This document shows, piece by piece, positions 49,301-57,563 of a stretch of DNA of 64,000 nucleotides (position 1 is the stretch's first letter; every line of letters begins with the position of its first letter). The DNA comes from DATMER01 sp031390755 (GTDB lineage: Bacteria > Acidobacteriota > Thermoanaerobaculia > Multivoradales > UBA5704), in the NCBI GenBank assembly GCA_031390755.1, contig JANMTS010000066.1:43304-107303 (forward strand), in the 5' to 3' direction. A program made the position numbers and the translations under genes. The notes under the pieces are model-generated. The model was not told where the DNA came from. It ran no database searches and was given only the letters and a program-made list of their open reading frames with translations.

Positions 49301-52300
49301 CTGCCGGCAGGGCCGCCAGACCGTCCTCCCAGGCGTTCCACTGCCACTCGCCCCAGGCGATGGAGACCATGGGCCGGCCGAGCGCCGCCTGCTGCCCGGC
49401 GAAGGCGTCGAGGAAGGCGTTCGCCGCCCCGTAGTCGGCCTGCCCGGGGCTGCCGGCGACCGCGACCACCGAGGAGAAGAGGACGAAGAGGTCGAGGGGA
49501 TCTCCGATCTTTTCCCCGGTTAGGGCTTCGGCCAGCGCGAGGGTGCCCTGGACCTTGGGCGCGAGCACGGCCGCCGCCTGCTCGGCCGTCCGGTGCCGCA
49601 GCAGGCCGCCCCCGGGCACGCCCGCGGCATGGAGCACACCGTGCAGGGCGCCGAAGCGGGCGCGCAGCTCGTCCACGGCCGCGCGCACGGCGGCCGGGTC
49701 GGTCACATCCGCGGTCAGGAGCAGAACCTCGGCGCCGGCCGCTTCCAGCTCCCGGACGGCGTCCGCCCTCCGTCCGGAGCGGGAGAGTAGACCGAGCTTC
49801 GCCCGATAGCGCCGGGCCAGGTGGCCGGCCAGTGCGAGACCGAGCCCGCCGGTGCCGCCGGTGATCAGATAGACGCCGCCCTCGCGGAACCGCCGGCTCA
49901 CCGGAGACGCTTCCGGCAGCGGGAGCGGCTCCCAGGTGTCCAGCCAGCGATGCGCATTGCGCAGGGCCACGACCGCGTCCCGCGCCCCGTGGACCAGCTC
50001 CCGCGCCCAGAGACGCACGTCGTCCGGTCCGGCGTCGATCAGCCGGCAGCGGACGTGCGGCGCCTCCAGCGGCAGGGTGCGGACGAGGCCGAGGACGGTC
50101 GCCCGCTCCGGCCGCACCGGCTCGCCGCCGAGCACGTCGAAGAGGCCGCGGGTCACGACGGCCAGCTCCACCGGCCGGCCGTCTCCCGCGGCCAGCTCGC
50201 GGGCGATCGGGAGCGCGTCGAAGAAGCCGTCCGCCAGGACCACGGTCCGGTCCGGCGTTCCGCCGTCCTCTGCGACCTCCTGGCCCAGGTCGCGCAGCGC
50301 TCCGGCGAGCGCGTCCCGCACCTCCGGGGGGCCGCCGAGCAGCCGCCAGCGCTCGCTGTGCGCCGGCGTTACCGGCAGCGGCGCCGCCCGGCGCCAGCCC
50401 GGCACCGAGATCCAGTCCGCGAGGTCCGGCACCCGCGCGAGGCGGGTCAGATCGGCCGGCGGCTCGACAGCTGCCGTCGAGGTCATTGCCGGCAGCGCGT
50501 ACCGGCGCCGCTCGAAGGGATAGGAAGGCAGCGCCAGCCGGCGCCGTCCCCGGCCGGCGTCGACGGTGTCGACTCCCGCCAGCCAGGCGCGGCCGAGCGC
50601 CTGCCGCAGCGCCGCCTCGCCGGAGCGGCCCTCCCACGCCGCGGGCAGCGTCGCCAGGGCGGCGTGACCGCGGCCGGCGTCGAACCCCGGGTGCTGCTTG
50701 GCGAACGAGGTCAGGGCGCCGCCCGGACCAAGCTCCAGGAGGACCCAGTCGTCCTCGTCCCAGAGCCGGCCCAGGCACTCGCCGAAGCGCACCGGGCTCA
50801 CCGTGTGGGCGACCCAGAAGGCCGGGTCGACGGCCTGGTCCGCGGTCATCCACGCGCCGGTGTGGTCGGACAGGAACGGGATCTCCGGCGCCCGCGGCCC
50901 GGCCTCGCGGACCAGGTCCGCCAGGCGGTCGCCGAGCGCGGCGAGAGACGGCGAGTGGAACGCCTGCGCCGTGGTCAGGCGTACAGCCGAGACGCCGGCC
51001 TCGCCCAGCCGGCGCTCCAGCGCGGCGATCTCCTCCTCCGGACCGCCGACCACCGACGCCGCGGGAGTGTTGAGCGCCGCCAGGCTGAGCGGTCCGCCCA
51101 GGTGCGGCGCCAGCTCCTCGCCCGAGAGCGCGACCGAGAGCATGGCCCCGGCCGGCATGGAGGCGAGCAGCCGCGCGCGGCGGACGACGAGAAGCACGGC
51201 GGCTTCCACCGGGAACACCCCGGCCGCGCAGGCCGCGGCGTAGGTTCCGAGGCTGTAGCCGAGCACCGCGTCCGGGCGCAGGCCCCAGGCCCGGAGCGTC
51301 CTCGCCAGGGCCACCTCCAGGGCGAACAGCGCGGGATGCGCGAGGTCGGTGCGCGCCGTCTCCGATGCCGGCGGGGTCGCGCCGCGGCGGCGGAAGGGTC
51401 CCGCAGTCGCGGGCTCCGGCACGGCGAGCAGCAGGTCTCGCGGATCGCTCCCGAGGAGCGTGGCCAGAGGCTCGCAGACCGCGTCGAGCTCGGCGCGGAA
51501 GACCGGCTCGGCCGCGTACAGGTCGCGCGCCATGCCCGGGTAGTGGTCGCCGACGCCGGGGAAGAGGAAGGCCACCCGCCGCCGGCCCGGACGGACCACG
51601 CCGTCGAGCCGCGTCTCCTGCTGCGCGCCGCGCAGGGCGGCGATCAGCCCCTCGCGGTCCTGAGCCACGATCGCCCGCCGCCGGTCCAGGCGCCGCCGTC
51701 CGGCGTCGAGGGTCGCGGCCACGTCCGCCGGCTCCGCGTCCGGATGGTGCTCCAGCCAGTCCGCGAGATCGAGCGACAGCCGGTCGAGCGCCGCGTCCGT
51801 GCGCGCGGACAGCGGCACCAGGTGCCAGGAGCGGCGTGACGGCTCCGGCTCCTGCCGCACCGGCGGCGCCTCGATCACCACGTGCGCGTTCGTGCCGCCG
51901 AAGCCGAACGAGCTCACCCCGGCCACTGCCGGCCCGCGATCGTCGACCGGCCACGGGGCGGCCTGCCGCTGCACCTCCAGGCCCAGCTCCGCGAACGGGA
52001 TGCGGGGGTTCGCCTCGGCGAAGCCCAGGCTCGGCGGCACCACGCCGTGCTCCAGCGCCAGGACCACCTTGATCAACCCCGCGATGCCCGCCGCGGCCTC
52101 CAGGTGGCCGAGGTTCGTCTTGACCGAGCCGATGGCGCAGCGCCGGTCCGCGGCCCGGCCGCCGCCGAGCACCGCCCCCAGGGCCCGCGCCTCGATCGGA
52201 TCGCCGAGCGGCGTGCCCGACCCGTGGGCCTCGACGTACCGCACCCTTCCGGGCTCGACTCCGGCGCGCCCATACGCGGCCCGCAGCACCGCCTTCTGCG

Positions 52301-55130
52301 CCTCGGGGTTCGGCGCGGTCAGGCCGTTGGACCGGCCGTCCTGGTTCACGGCGCTGCCGCGGATCACGGCATGGATGCGGTCGCCGTCCGCGAGTGCCCG
52401 GGAGAGCGTCTTGAGCAGCACGAGACCGGCACCCTCGCCCCGCACATATCCGTCCGCCGCGGCGTCGAACGCCCGGCAGGCGCCCTGGTCCGACAGGAGT
52501 CCGGCGCGGGCGAAAGGCTCGTCCGTCTCCGCCGCCAGCAGGAGGTTGACTCCGCCGGCCAGCGCCACCGTGGACTCGCCCTCGGCCAGGCTGCGGCAGG
52601 CCAGGTGGACGGCCACCAGAGACGACGAGCAGGCGGTGTCCAGGGCCAGGCTCGGTCCCCGCCAGTCGAAGAAATAGGAGAGGCGGTTCGCCGCGATACT
52701 CGCGGCGCGGCCGGTGCCGGAGTGATCCTCCGCGGCCAGGTCTCCCAGGCGGGAGAAATCGTGGTTCGCCAGTCCGACGAAGACCCCGGCGGCCGAACCG
52801 GCGAGCGTCTCCGGGGCGATGCCGGCATCCTCCAGCGCCTCCCAGGCGACCTCCAGCAGCAGGCGCTGCTGCGGGTCCATGGCCTCGACCTCGCGCGGCG
52901 CAAGACTGAAGAGCGGCGCGTCGAACCCCTCGACGTCGTCGAGGAAGCCGGCCGGGCGCCGGACGGGCTGCGCCGCGCCGGTCCGCCCTGGAGGCGGAGC
53001 GCCCACGGCGCTGGCGCCCTCGATGAGGAGGCGCCAGAACGCCTCGGCCGAAGGCGCGCCCGGGAAGCGGCAGGCGAGCCCGATCACCGCGACCGGCTCG
53101 TCGAGAGCGGGCCGCTCGTACGCCGGCCGGCCTGCCAACCGGGCGACCGGCCTCTCCTCGCCTGCCAGGGCGCGGGCCAGATCCTCCACGGTGGACGCCT
53201 CGTAGAGGAGAGTCGTCGGCAACGGGCGTCCGAGGAAGTCCGAAAGCTCGGCGGCGAAAGCGGCCGTTCCGGCCGAGTCGAGGCCCAGGCGGGAGAAAGG
53301 CTCGCGGGGGTCCAGGGACTCGAGCGGAATCTCCAGGCGCGCGGCCAGGCGCCGCCGGATCTCGATGGCAAGGGTACGCGGATCGAGCGAAGGGAGCCGT
53401 ACCGGAGTCTCGACGGGCCGGCGCCACTCGCCGGCGGCGGCAAGGGAGCCGTCGAGGAACGCCGCCCGGCAGGCGCTGCGCTGGATCTTGCCGCTCGACG
53501 TTTTTGGGATCGAGGCCGGGCGGAGCAGGACGACGGCGTACGGCTCGACCCCGTGCTCCTCGGTCACCGCCCGCCGGATCGCGGCGAAGATCGGGGAGAG
53601 GTTCTCGCGGCGTGCCTCGCGCTCCACCTCCTGGACGATCACCACCTGCTCCTCGCCGTCGGCCTCGACCGAAAAGGCGGCGCCGCAGTCCGGCCGCAGG
53701 TCCGGGCAGGCGCGCGCCACCGTGGCTTCCAGGTCCTGGGGGTAGAGGTTGCGCCCGCGGACGATCAGCACGTCCTTGAGGCGCCCCGTGACGTACAGGG
53801 AGCCGCCGTGCAGGAAGCCGAGGTCGCCGGTCCGCAGCCAGCGTGGACCGGCGGCGCCGGAGCCGGGCAGGAGAGCGCGGAACGTGCGCTCCGACTCCTC
53901 CGGGCGCCGCCAGTAGCCTGCCGCCACCGAAGGTCCGGACAGCCAGACCTCGCCGATCCGCCCCTCCTCGCAAGGCTCGCCGGAGGCCGGGTCGACGACG
54001 GCCAGCCGGTGGCCGGGGACGGCGGGGCCGCAGTCGGTGATCCACGTGGAATCGCGCTCGTCGTGGGCCGGCATGGCCAGCCCCAGCTCCAGGGACGCCC
54101 GGTCGGCGGCGAAGGCGCGCGCCGGCGCGGCCTCGTGCCGGCCGCTCGCCATCAGCGTGGCTTCGGCCAGCCCGTAGAGCGGCCGCAGGGCGTTCGGACG
54201 CAGGCCGCAGGGGGCGAAGCTCTCCAGAAAGGCGTCGAGCGTCGCCTTGCGGACCGGCTCGGCGCCGCAGAACGCGACCTCCCAGGTGGAGAGGTCGAGC
54301 TCCTGCCGCGCCTCGGCGCCGATCTTCCGGACGCACAGCTCGAACGCGAAGTTGGGGCCGCCGCTCAACGTGGCGCCGTAGCGCGAGACCGCCTTGAGCC
54401 AGCGCTCCGGGCGATGGAAGAACGCCGCCGGAGTCATCACGACCGACTCGTAGCCGCAGACCAGCGGAAGAACGACGCCCGCCATCAGACCCATGTCGTG
54501 GAACAGCGGCAGCCAGCTCACGCCGCGTGAGCCGGTGCCGAGGCCCAGGGCGGCGGCGATGGCCTGCGCGTTGGAGATGAGATTGCCGTGCGTGACCACC
54601 ACTCCCTTGGGAGACGACGTCGAGCCCGAGGTGTACTGGAGGAGCGCGGGCCAGTCTTCCTCCACTGCCACCTCTGGAGGCACATCGGCAGACACCTGTC
54701 CAGGCGTGAGCCATCGCGCCGGCGCCACGCCCGGGCACGCCGTGGCCAGCTCGTCCGCGAGCGGCAGGAGCTTCGTGCCGGCGATGGCCACGCGCGGCGT
54801 GGCATCGGCGAGGATCGCCTGCATCCGGGCCAGCCCCCGTCCGAGGCGCGGCGTGGCCGGCGCATTGGCCGGCACGGCGATCACCCCCGCGAGCTGGCAG
54901 CCGTAGAACGCCGCGGCGAAGTCGAGCGGGTCGGGCAGGAGCAGGAGAGCGCGATCGCCCGGCGCGGCCATGGATGCGAGGTGCGCGGCGAGAGCGCGGG
55001 CGCGGCGGTCCAGCTCCCTCCAGGTGACGAGGCGCGGCTCCGCGCTCCCATCCTCCAGTCCGAGGAAGGCATGGTCCTCCGGATTCCGATCCAGGCGTTG
55101 CCGCAGCAACTCGAGGAGAGTTCTCTTCAT
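46308..55130 (-). CDS. Starter hybrid synthase: FAAL-ACP-KS-AT-KR-ACP-C-2OG oxygenase
   Basis: 2,940 residues; the loading and first extension protein. Approximate domains: fatty-acyl-AMP ligase 1-575 (QYTSGSTSSPKG near 170, WLPLFHDMGLMAG typical of FAALs), ACP near 617 (GLDSAGT), KS 675-1085 (DTACSSSL near 833, EAHGSGTPLGDP), AT 1185-1480 (GYSLGTY, AFHS; malonyl-like), KR 1600-1960 (GGTGGLGLALAG; Ser-Tyr-Asn in the SSVVAVAGS...YGAAN region; no LDD motif), ACP near 2060 (FFELGGNSLHSVQ), C 2120-2550 (HHIAGDGWS near 2253), and a SyrP/TauD-like hydroxylase 2572-2940 (FHNESSQMHSW near 2703, LTAHARDPYAG near 2896). It would activate a free fatty acid, add C2, reduce to a 3-hydroxyacyl chain and condense it onto the first amino acid. 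ATG 55130 is preferred (GGGGAG 8 bases upstream) over the ATG at 55220, which would overlap the exporter gene. Confidence 0.95.
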   Translation of the reverse strand: MKRTLLELLRQRLDRNPEDHAFLGLEDGSAEPRLVTWRELDRRARALAAHLASMAAPGDRALLLLPDPLDFAAAFYGCQLAGVIAVPANAPATPRLGRGLARMQAILADATPRVAIAGTKLLPLADELATACPGVAPARWLTPGQVSADVPPEVAVEEDWPALLQYTSGSTSSPKGVVVTHGNLISNAQAIAAALGLGTGSRGVSWLPLFHDMGLMAGVVLPLVCGYESVVMTPAAFFHRPERWLKAVSRYGATLSGGPNFAFELCVRKIGAEARQELDLSTWEVAFCGAEPVRKATLDAFLESFAPCGLRPNALRPLYGLAEATLMASGRHEAAPARAFAADRASLELGLAMPAHDERDSTWITDCGPAVPGHRLAVVDPASGEPCEEGRIGEVWLSGPSVAAGYWRRPEESERTFRALLPGSGAAGPRWLRTGDLGFLHGGSLYVTGRLKDVLIVRGRNLYPQDLEATVARACPDLRPDCGAAFSVEADGEEQVVIVQEVEREARRENLSPIFAAIRRAVTEEHGVEPYAVVLLRPASIPKTSSGKIQRSACRAAFLDGSLAAAGEWRRPVETPVRLPSLDPRTLAIEIRRRLAARLEIPLESLDPREPFSRLGLDSAGTAAFAAELSDFLGRPLPTTLLYEASTVEDLARALAGEERPVARLAGRPAYERPALDEPVAVIGLACRFPGAPSAEAFWRLLIEGASAVGAPPPGRTGAAQPVRRPAGFLDDVEGFDAPLFSLAPREVEAMDPQQRLLLEVAWEALEDAGIAPETLAGSAAGVFVGLANHDFSRLGDLAAEDHSGTGRAASIAANRLSYFFDWRGPSLALDTACSSSLVAVHLACRSLAEGESTVALAGGVNLLLAAETDEPFARAGLLSDQGACRAFDAAADGYVRGEGAGLVLLKTLSRALADGDRIHAVIRGSAVNQDGRSNGLTAPNPEAQKAVLRAAYGRAGVEPGRVRYVEAHGSGTPLGDPIEARALGAVLGGGRAADRRCAIGSVKTNLGHLEAAAGIAGLIKVVLALEHGVVPPSLGFAEANPRIPFAELGLEVQRQAAPWPVDDRGPAVAGVSSFGFGGTNAHVVIEAPPVRQEPEPSRRSWHLVPLSARTDAALDRLSLDLADWLEHHPDAEPADVAATLDAGRRRLDRRRAIVAQDREGLIAALRGAQQETRLDGVVRPGRRRVAFLFPGVGDHYPGMARDLYAAEPVFRAELDAVCEPLATLLGSDPRDLLLAVPEPATAGPFRRRGATPPASETARTDLAHPALFALEVALARTLRAWGLRPDAVLGYSLGTYAAACAAGVFPVEAAVLLVVRRARLLASMPAGAMLSVALSGEELAPHLGGPLSLAALNTPAASVVGGPEEEIAALERRLGEAGVSAVRLTTAQAFHSPSLAALGDRLADLVREAGPRAPEIPFLSDHTGAWMTADQAVDPAFWVAHTVSPVRFGECLGRLWDEDDWVLLELGPGGALTSFAKQHPGFDAGRGHAALATLPAAWEGRSGEAALRQALGRAWLAGVDTVDAGRGRRRLALPSYPFERRRYALPAMTSTAAVEPPADLTRLARVPDLADWISVPGWRRAAPLPVTPAHSERWRLLGGPPEVRDALAGALRDLGQEVAEDGGTPDRTVVLADGFFDALPIARELAAGDGRPVELAVVTRGLFDVLGGEPVRPERATVLGLVRTLPLEAPHVRCRLIDAGPDDVRLWARELVHGARDAVVALRNAHRWLDTWEPLPLPEASPVSRRFREGGVYLITGGTGGLGLALAGHLARRYRAKLGLLSRSGRRADAVRELEAAGAEVLLLTADVTDPAAVRAAVDELRARFGALHGVLHAAGVPGGGLLRHRTAEQAAAVLAPKVQGTLALAEALTGEKIGDPLDLFVLFSSVVAVAGSPGQADYGAANAFLDAFAGQQAALGRPMVSIAWGEWQWNAWEDGLAALPAAAREALVENRRRIGIHAEEGAEALERVLARGLAQVVVSPVRLSDLLAAGTAEAWSRALGAPEETPAGPAPDLHPRPVLGTPYEPPAGATEETLARIWSGVLGIAGIGARDSFFELGGNSLHSVQVVSRIQRELSIEIDAPAFFGLPVLRDLARYLDGRTAVASDVPPLTQTPREGRLPLSFAQARLWFLDQLEPGTAAYNIPHPLRLTGDLDLPAFLGAFGDLIERHEVLRTTYRLDGDEPVQIVQPPGPFEAPLCDLSGLPEGLRDAELRRLAAADLDEGFDLAADRMLRARLLRLAPREHVALLTLHHIAGDGWSAGVVLRDFSAFYEARRSGLPAVLPPLPVQYADFAVWQRRWLQGEPLERRLAAWRRVLGEAPPELRLPTDREAGDTASLHGRRLSFAVPAAGAEALRRLGQAEGATLYMVLTAALCALLVRHTGQEDLVLGTEVANRNRVEVEDLVGFFVNILPLRFDARSNPPFRTLLARVREVALAAFAAEDLPFEKIVEDVAPERNPARVARVPLVRLMFVLQNTPKRTVAPAGLALTPVDLVENRTSKFDLLLSVEEEADGGLRGTWHFSTDLFESTTVERLGARLCALLDGATNTAASPDLPLRQLDMTTPSERKQSAMEPVRREPKVKSFLDVRPKTISVSQASLVRSRPLAEGVRLPLLAEPAAGAVDLASWAKANGAWIERRLHEHGAILFRGFGLDSAEAFERFASALVPDLFGEYGDLPAEDAGKKVYTSTPYPPDKAILFHNESSQMHSWPLRQLFLCALPAAEGGATPVADCRLVYQRLDPALRRRFEELGVLYVRNFIPGVDVDWRQFFHTSDPATVEEHCRRAGMTCEWFDGGESLRTAIRCRAVAHHPKTGEAVFFNQIQAHHISCLDPVTRDSLRSLFPEHRLPRNVYYGDGSPIPDAEMDAIRAVYEAVAVRFDWQRGDCVVVDNMLTAHARDPYAGPRKILVAMGAMVTNAALDGFGLPQVAVTAAVAAGVGA

Positions 55131-55188
55131 CTGGCTCCCCGCACCCCCAAAACCAAGTCCCGGTTGTCGTGACGCGTTCGTAACAACC

Positions 55189-56826
55189 TCAGGTGCCCGA
55201 TCCGCCCCCGGACGGGACAAGCCCGGATTCTTGGAAGCTGACCATCTGGCCGTAATCGAGCTTCAGGACGCGGTCGGCCACGTCGTAGTAGGCGTCGTCG
55301 TGGCTGATCGCCAGCACCGTCTTGCCCTGGCGCCGCAGCTCCGGCAGCAGCTCGCGGTAGAAGATCCGCTTGAAGACCGGATCCTGGTCGGCGGCCCACT
55401 CGTCGAAGATGAAGAACGACCGGTCCTCGATGTAGGCCGTCAGGAGCGCCAGGCGCTTGCGCTGGCCGCGCGACAGGGCGGTGGTCGAGAACGTCCCCTT
55501 CGACACGTCGAGCTTGTGCTGGAGCTGGAGCTGCTCGAGCAGCGAGGCCGCCTTCTGGTCGAGGTCGGCCTGGGCGAACCCGAGCAGCTTGTCGAACAGG
55601 TAGAAATCCGAGAACACCACCGAGAACAGGCGGCGGTAGATGTCCACGTCTCCGGCCTTCACCGGCTTGCCGTCGAGGCGGACCTCGCCGCTGTCCGGCC
55701 GGTAGAGGCCGCAGAGGATCTTCGCGAACGTCGTCTTGCCGCTGCCGTTGCCGCCCACCAGGAAGACGAGCTCGCCGCGGCGGAACGTGAGGTCGACGGG
55801 GCCGAGCTGGAAGCCCTCGTCCTCCTTCTCGCCGCGGTAGGCGTGCGTCACGCCGGCCAGCTCCAGCGTCTCCCAGCGGGGCGACGCCGAGGCGCCCGAC
55901 TCGCCCAGGCGCTCCGAATGCCCTTCTAGCTCCCTGTCGAGCTCCTGCAGCCGGCGCACGGAGATGGCGCCGCGGGTGAAGGCGGGCAGGCTGTCCAGGA
56001 ACTGCTGCAGCGGCGTGCGCAGGTAGAGGAGGAGCAGCACGAAACCGGTGAGCATCCCGACATCGCCCTTGGAGAGGAACAGGATGCCGCCGATCACCGC
56101 GAAGGAGAGCCACCAGCCCCAGGTGGCGGCGGCCGTGAACAGGAGCTGCGCCCGGATGTTGAGGTCGCGCAGATCCCCCGAGGTCTGATCGATCTGGCCC
56201 AGGAAGGCGGTCAGGCGCTTGCTGTGGAGCTTGAGCTCCTTGGTTCCCTGCGTCATGCCCTGGAAGTGGGCGAACAGCTCGTCCTGGGTCTCGCGCGACC
56301 GGCGGAACAGCCGGCCGCCCTTCTTCATCGGCAGGCGGTAGCTGACCGCGCCGATCACCAGCGTGGCCAGGGTGACCGCGAAGAGCAGCGGGGTCAGGAA
56401 GCTCATGTAGATCAGGCAGCCGACCACCACGGCGAGGTTCACCGCGAGCGACGGGATGAGGCTGAGCGCGTTCGTCAGCACGTCGATGTCGCCGGTCAGG
56501 GCCACCATCAGGCGGTGCGTGCCCACCTCCTCCAGCCGGGCCAGCGGGCTCGCCAGGATCCGGCGACTGAGCTCCGTGCGCATGTCGTAGACGATGCGCT
56601 GCCCGAGCTGCAGCAGGGCGTACTGCGAGTAGACGCGGCTCGCCGGCACCAGGAAGAGCAGGGCGAGGAAGGCCCATGGCAGCCAGTCGAGCGTGCCGCG
56701 GCGGCTCAGGCCCAGGTGGATGACCGCCACCGAGGCCGCCGTGCAGAGGCCGCTCAGAACGCCGGTCGCCACCGCGAGGAACAGCAGCGCGCGGGAACGG
56801 CGCACCAGTTGGAAAAGCCAGTTCAT
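55189..56826 (-). CDS. Cyclic-peptide/lipopeptide exporter, ABC half-transporter with fused ATPase (SyrD/PvdE type)
   Basis: 545 residues; the first gene of the biosynthetic operon. An N-terminal membrane domain (about 1-300, roughly six hydrophobic segments) is joined to an ABC ATPase domain. The ATPase shows Walker A GGNGSGKTT, the signature LSRGQRKRLAL and Walker B FFIFDEWAADQDP. The ALSRGQRKRLALLTAY and FDEWAADQDPVFK segments are typical of the cyclic-peptide exporter group that includes SyrD (syringomycin) and PvdE (pyoverdine precursor). It would move the lipopeptide or its precursor across the inner membrane. The start is ATG 56826, with GGAGGA six bases upstream, rather than the in-frame ATG at 56865, which lacks a ribosome site. 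Only 58 bases separate its stop from the first synthase. Confidence 0.9.
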   Translation of the reverse strand: MNWLFQLVRRSRALLFLAVATGVLSGLCTAASVAVIHLGLSRRGTLDWLPWAFLALLFLVPASRVYSQYALLQLGQRIVYDMRTELSRRILASPLARLEEVGTHRLMVALTGDIDVLTNALSLIPSLAVNLAVVVGCLIYMSFLTPLLFAVTLATLVIGAVSYRLPMKKGGRLFRRSRETQDELFAHFQGMTQGTKELKLHSKRLTAFLGQIDQTSGDLRDLNIRAQLLFTAAATWGWWLSFAVIGGILFLSKGDVGMLTGFVLLLLYLRTPLQQFLDSLPAFTRGAISVRRLQELDRELEGHSERLGESGASASPRWETLELAGVTHAYRGEKEDEGFQLGPVDLTFRRGELVFLVGGNGSGKTTFAKILCGLYRPDSGEVRLDGKPVKAGDVDIYRRLFSVVFSDFYLFDKLLGFAQADLDQKAASLLEQLQLQHKLDVSKGTFSTTALSRGQRKRLALLTAYIEDRSFFIFDEWAADQDPVFKRIFYRELLPELRRQGKTVLAISHDDAYYDVADRVLKLDYGQMVSFQESGLVPSGGGSGT

Positions 56827-56941
56827 GGAGTCCTCCAGCAGATCGTCAAGGGAACGAAGGGACACCGGTGGGGAGCCTTCGGGGCCTACGGCTGATGAAC
56901 GGAAAAAAACGATCTACCCCTTAGGTGCCGTCAACCGCCAA

Positions 56942-56956
56942 AAGAGGGAAACTCTT
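56942..56956. promoter_or_regulatory. Short inverted repeat AAGAG-N5-CTCTT in the cluster's upstream region
   Basis: AAGAG, five bases, then CTCTT, lying 116-130 bases upstream of the exporter ATG in the only non-coding stretch that can hold the promoter of the ~54-kb operon. TTGACG on the minus strand (56934-56929) lies next to it but has no convincing -10 partner. This could be an operator; it could also be chance, since the arms are only five bases long. Confidence 0.2.
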
Positions 56957-57007
56957 CTCGCAGTCCCGCAAAGCCCCTCCAATCGCATTCCCCTTTTCTG
57001 GAGCTAC

Positions 57008-57030
57008 CTGGAACCATCGTCTGGAACCAT
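57008..57030. repeat. Two perfect 10-bp direct repeats, CTGGAACCAT, 13-bp period
   Basis: CTGGAACCAT occurs at 57008-57017 and 57021-57030, separated by CGT. It lies between the divergent exporter operon and the radical-SAM remnant. Tandem direct repeats at this position are typical of activator or response-regulator sites. GGAAC also resembles the -35 element of ECF sigma promoters, but no matching -10 at the standard spacing is clear. Confidence 0.4.
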
Positions 57031-57052
57031 GAAGTCGGGCAAGGAGAAAGCC

Positions 57053-57517
57053 ATGAGCGGGAAAGCACCCTGCTGCATCGTCATCGGGTACAACGAAGTG
57101 CCGTTCGAGCGGTACGAGGGGCTGCTGCGCCAGTATGGCGAGGACTCCGAGGCCTACCGCGACCTCAAGCTCAGCTTCGTCCAGGCGGGCGGCAAGAAGC
57201 GCCTCTACACCGACCTGATGAACTATGCGACCGACCTGGCGCGAGGCGGGAGCGGCGAGGCGCCGGCCAACGTCTTCCGGTCGGGCGACATCCGGAACCT
57301 GGCCGCGGCCTACCTCACCAACCACCTCAACCGCAAGGGCCTGCCCACCCGCTACGTCAACCTTTTCCAGGACGAGAAGGACGCGGCATCGGGATGCTCC
57401 GGAAGGCCGGCATCCTGACCTTCGGCTCCTTCATCACCGGCTTCCCCGGCGCGCATGGAAGCCGAGCTGGTCCAGGATCTCGTCGGCGTGGCGAAGCGCT
57501 GGGAGTCGGTCGTCTAG
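57053..57517 (+). pseudogene. Remnant of a B12-binding radical SAM protein (PhpK-like)
   Basis: ATG 57053 with AAGGAG seven bases upstream opens a frame of about 115 residues (CCIVIGYNEVPFERYEGLL, AYLTNHLNRKGL, YVNLFQDEKD). This resembles the N-terminal cobalamin-binding part of PhpK-type radical SAM proteins. The frame ends at 57418. In a second frame from about 57391 comes GMLRKAGILTFGSFITGFPG, a conserved segment from deep in the radical SAM barrel. A third frame then gives a plausible C-terminus (EAELVQDLVGVAKRWESVV) ending at 57517. The CxxxCxxC cluster region is missing. The simplest reading is a gene that suffered at least two internal deletions. Intact relatives methylate phosphorus or carbon with cobalamin. 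The family call is from memory of conserved segments and is moderately sure; that it is broken is much surer. Confidence 0.65.
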
Positions 57518-57563
57518 CGCGGCAAGCTCGCTGAGCCTCCCATCGAGCTGGACGAGACGCCCC

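Noticed and set aside
46308..54738. N-terminal extension of the second synthase to about 4,640 residues
   Set aside because: The extra part is a low-complexity Arg/Gly/Ala shadow of the first synthase. The ATG at 46308 with the TGATG overlap begins the recognisable domain.
55131..55220. Thirty-residue N-terminal extension of the first synthase
   Set aside because: It would overlap the exporter gene by 32 bases, has no family resemblance, and the ATG at 55130 has a good ribosome site.
56906..56934. Sigma70 promoter for the cluster using TTGACG (56934-56929, minus strand)
   Set aside because: No acceptable -10 occurs at 16-18 bases; the best sequence there is CGTTTT. It is mentioned only as context.
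57518..57563. Hairpin (GCTCG...CGAGC) downstream of the outer-membrane protein gene
   Set aside because: The stem is only five base pairs with a 13-base loop and no T-run; not enough to call a terminator.
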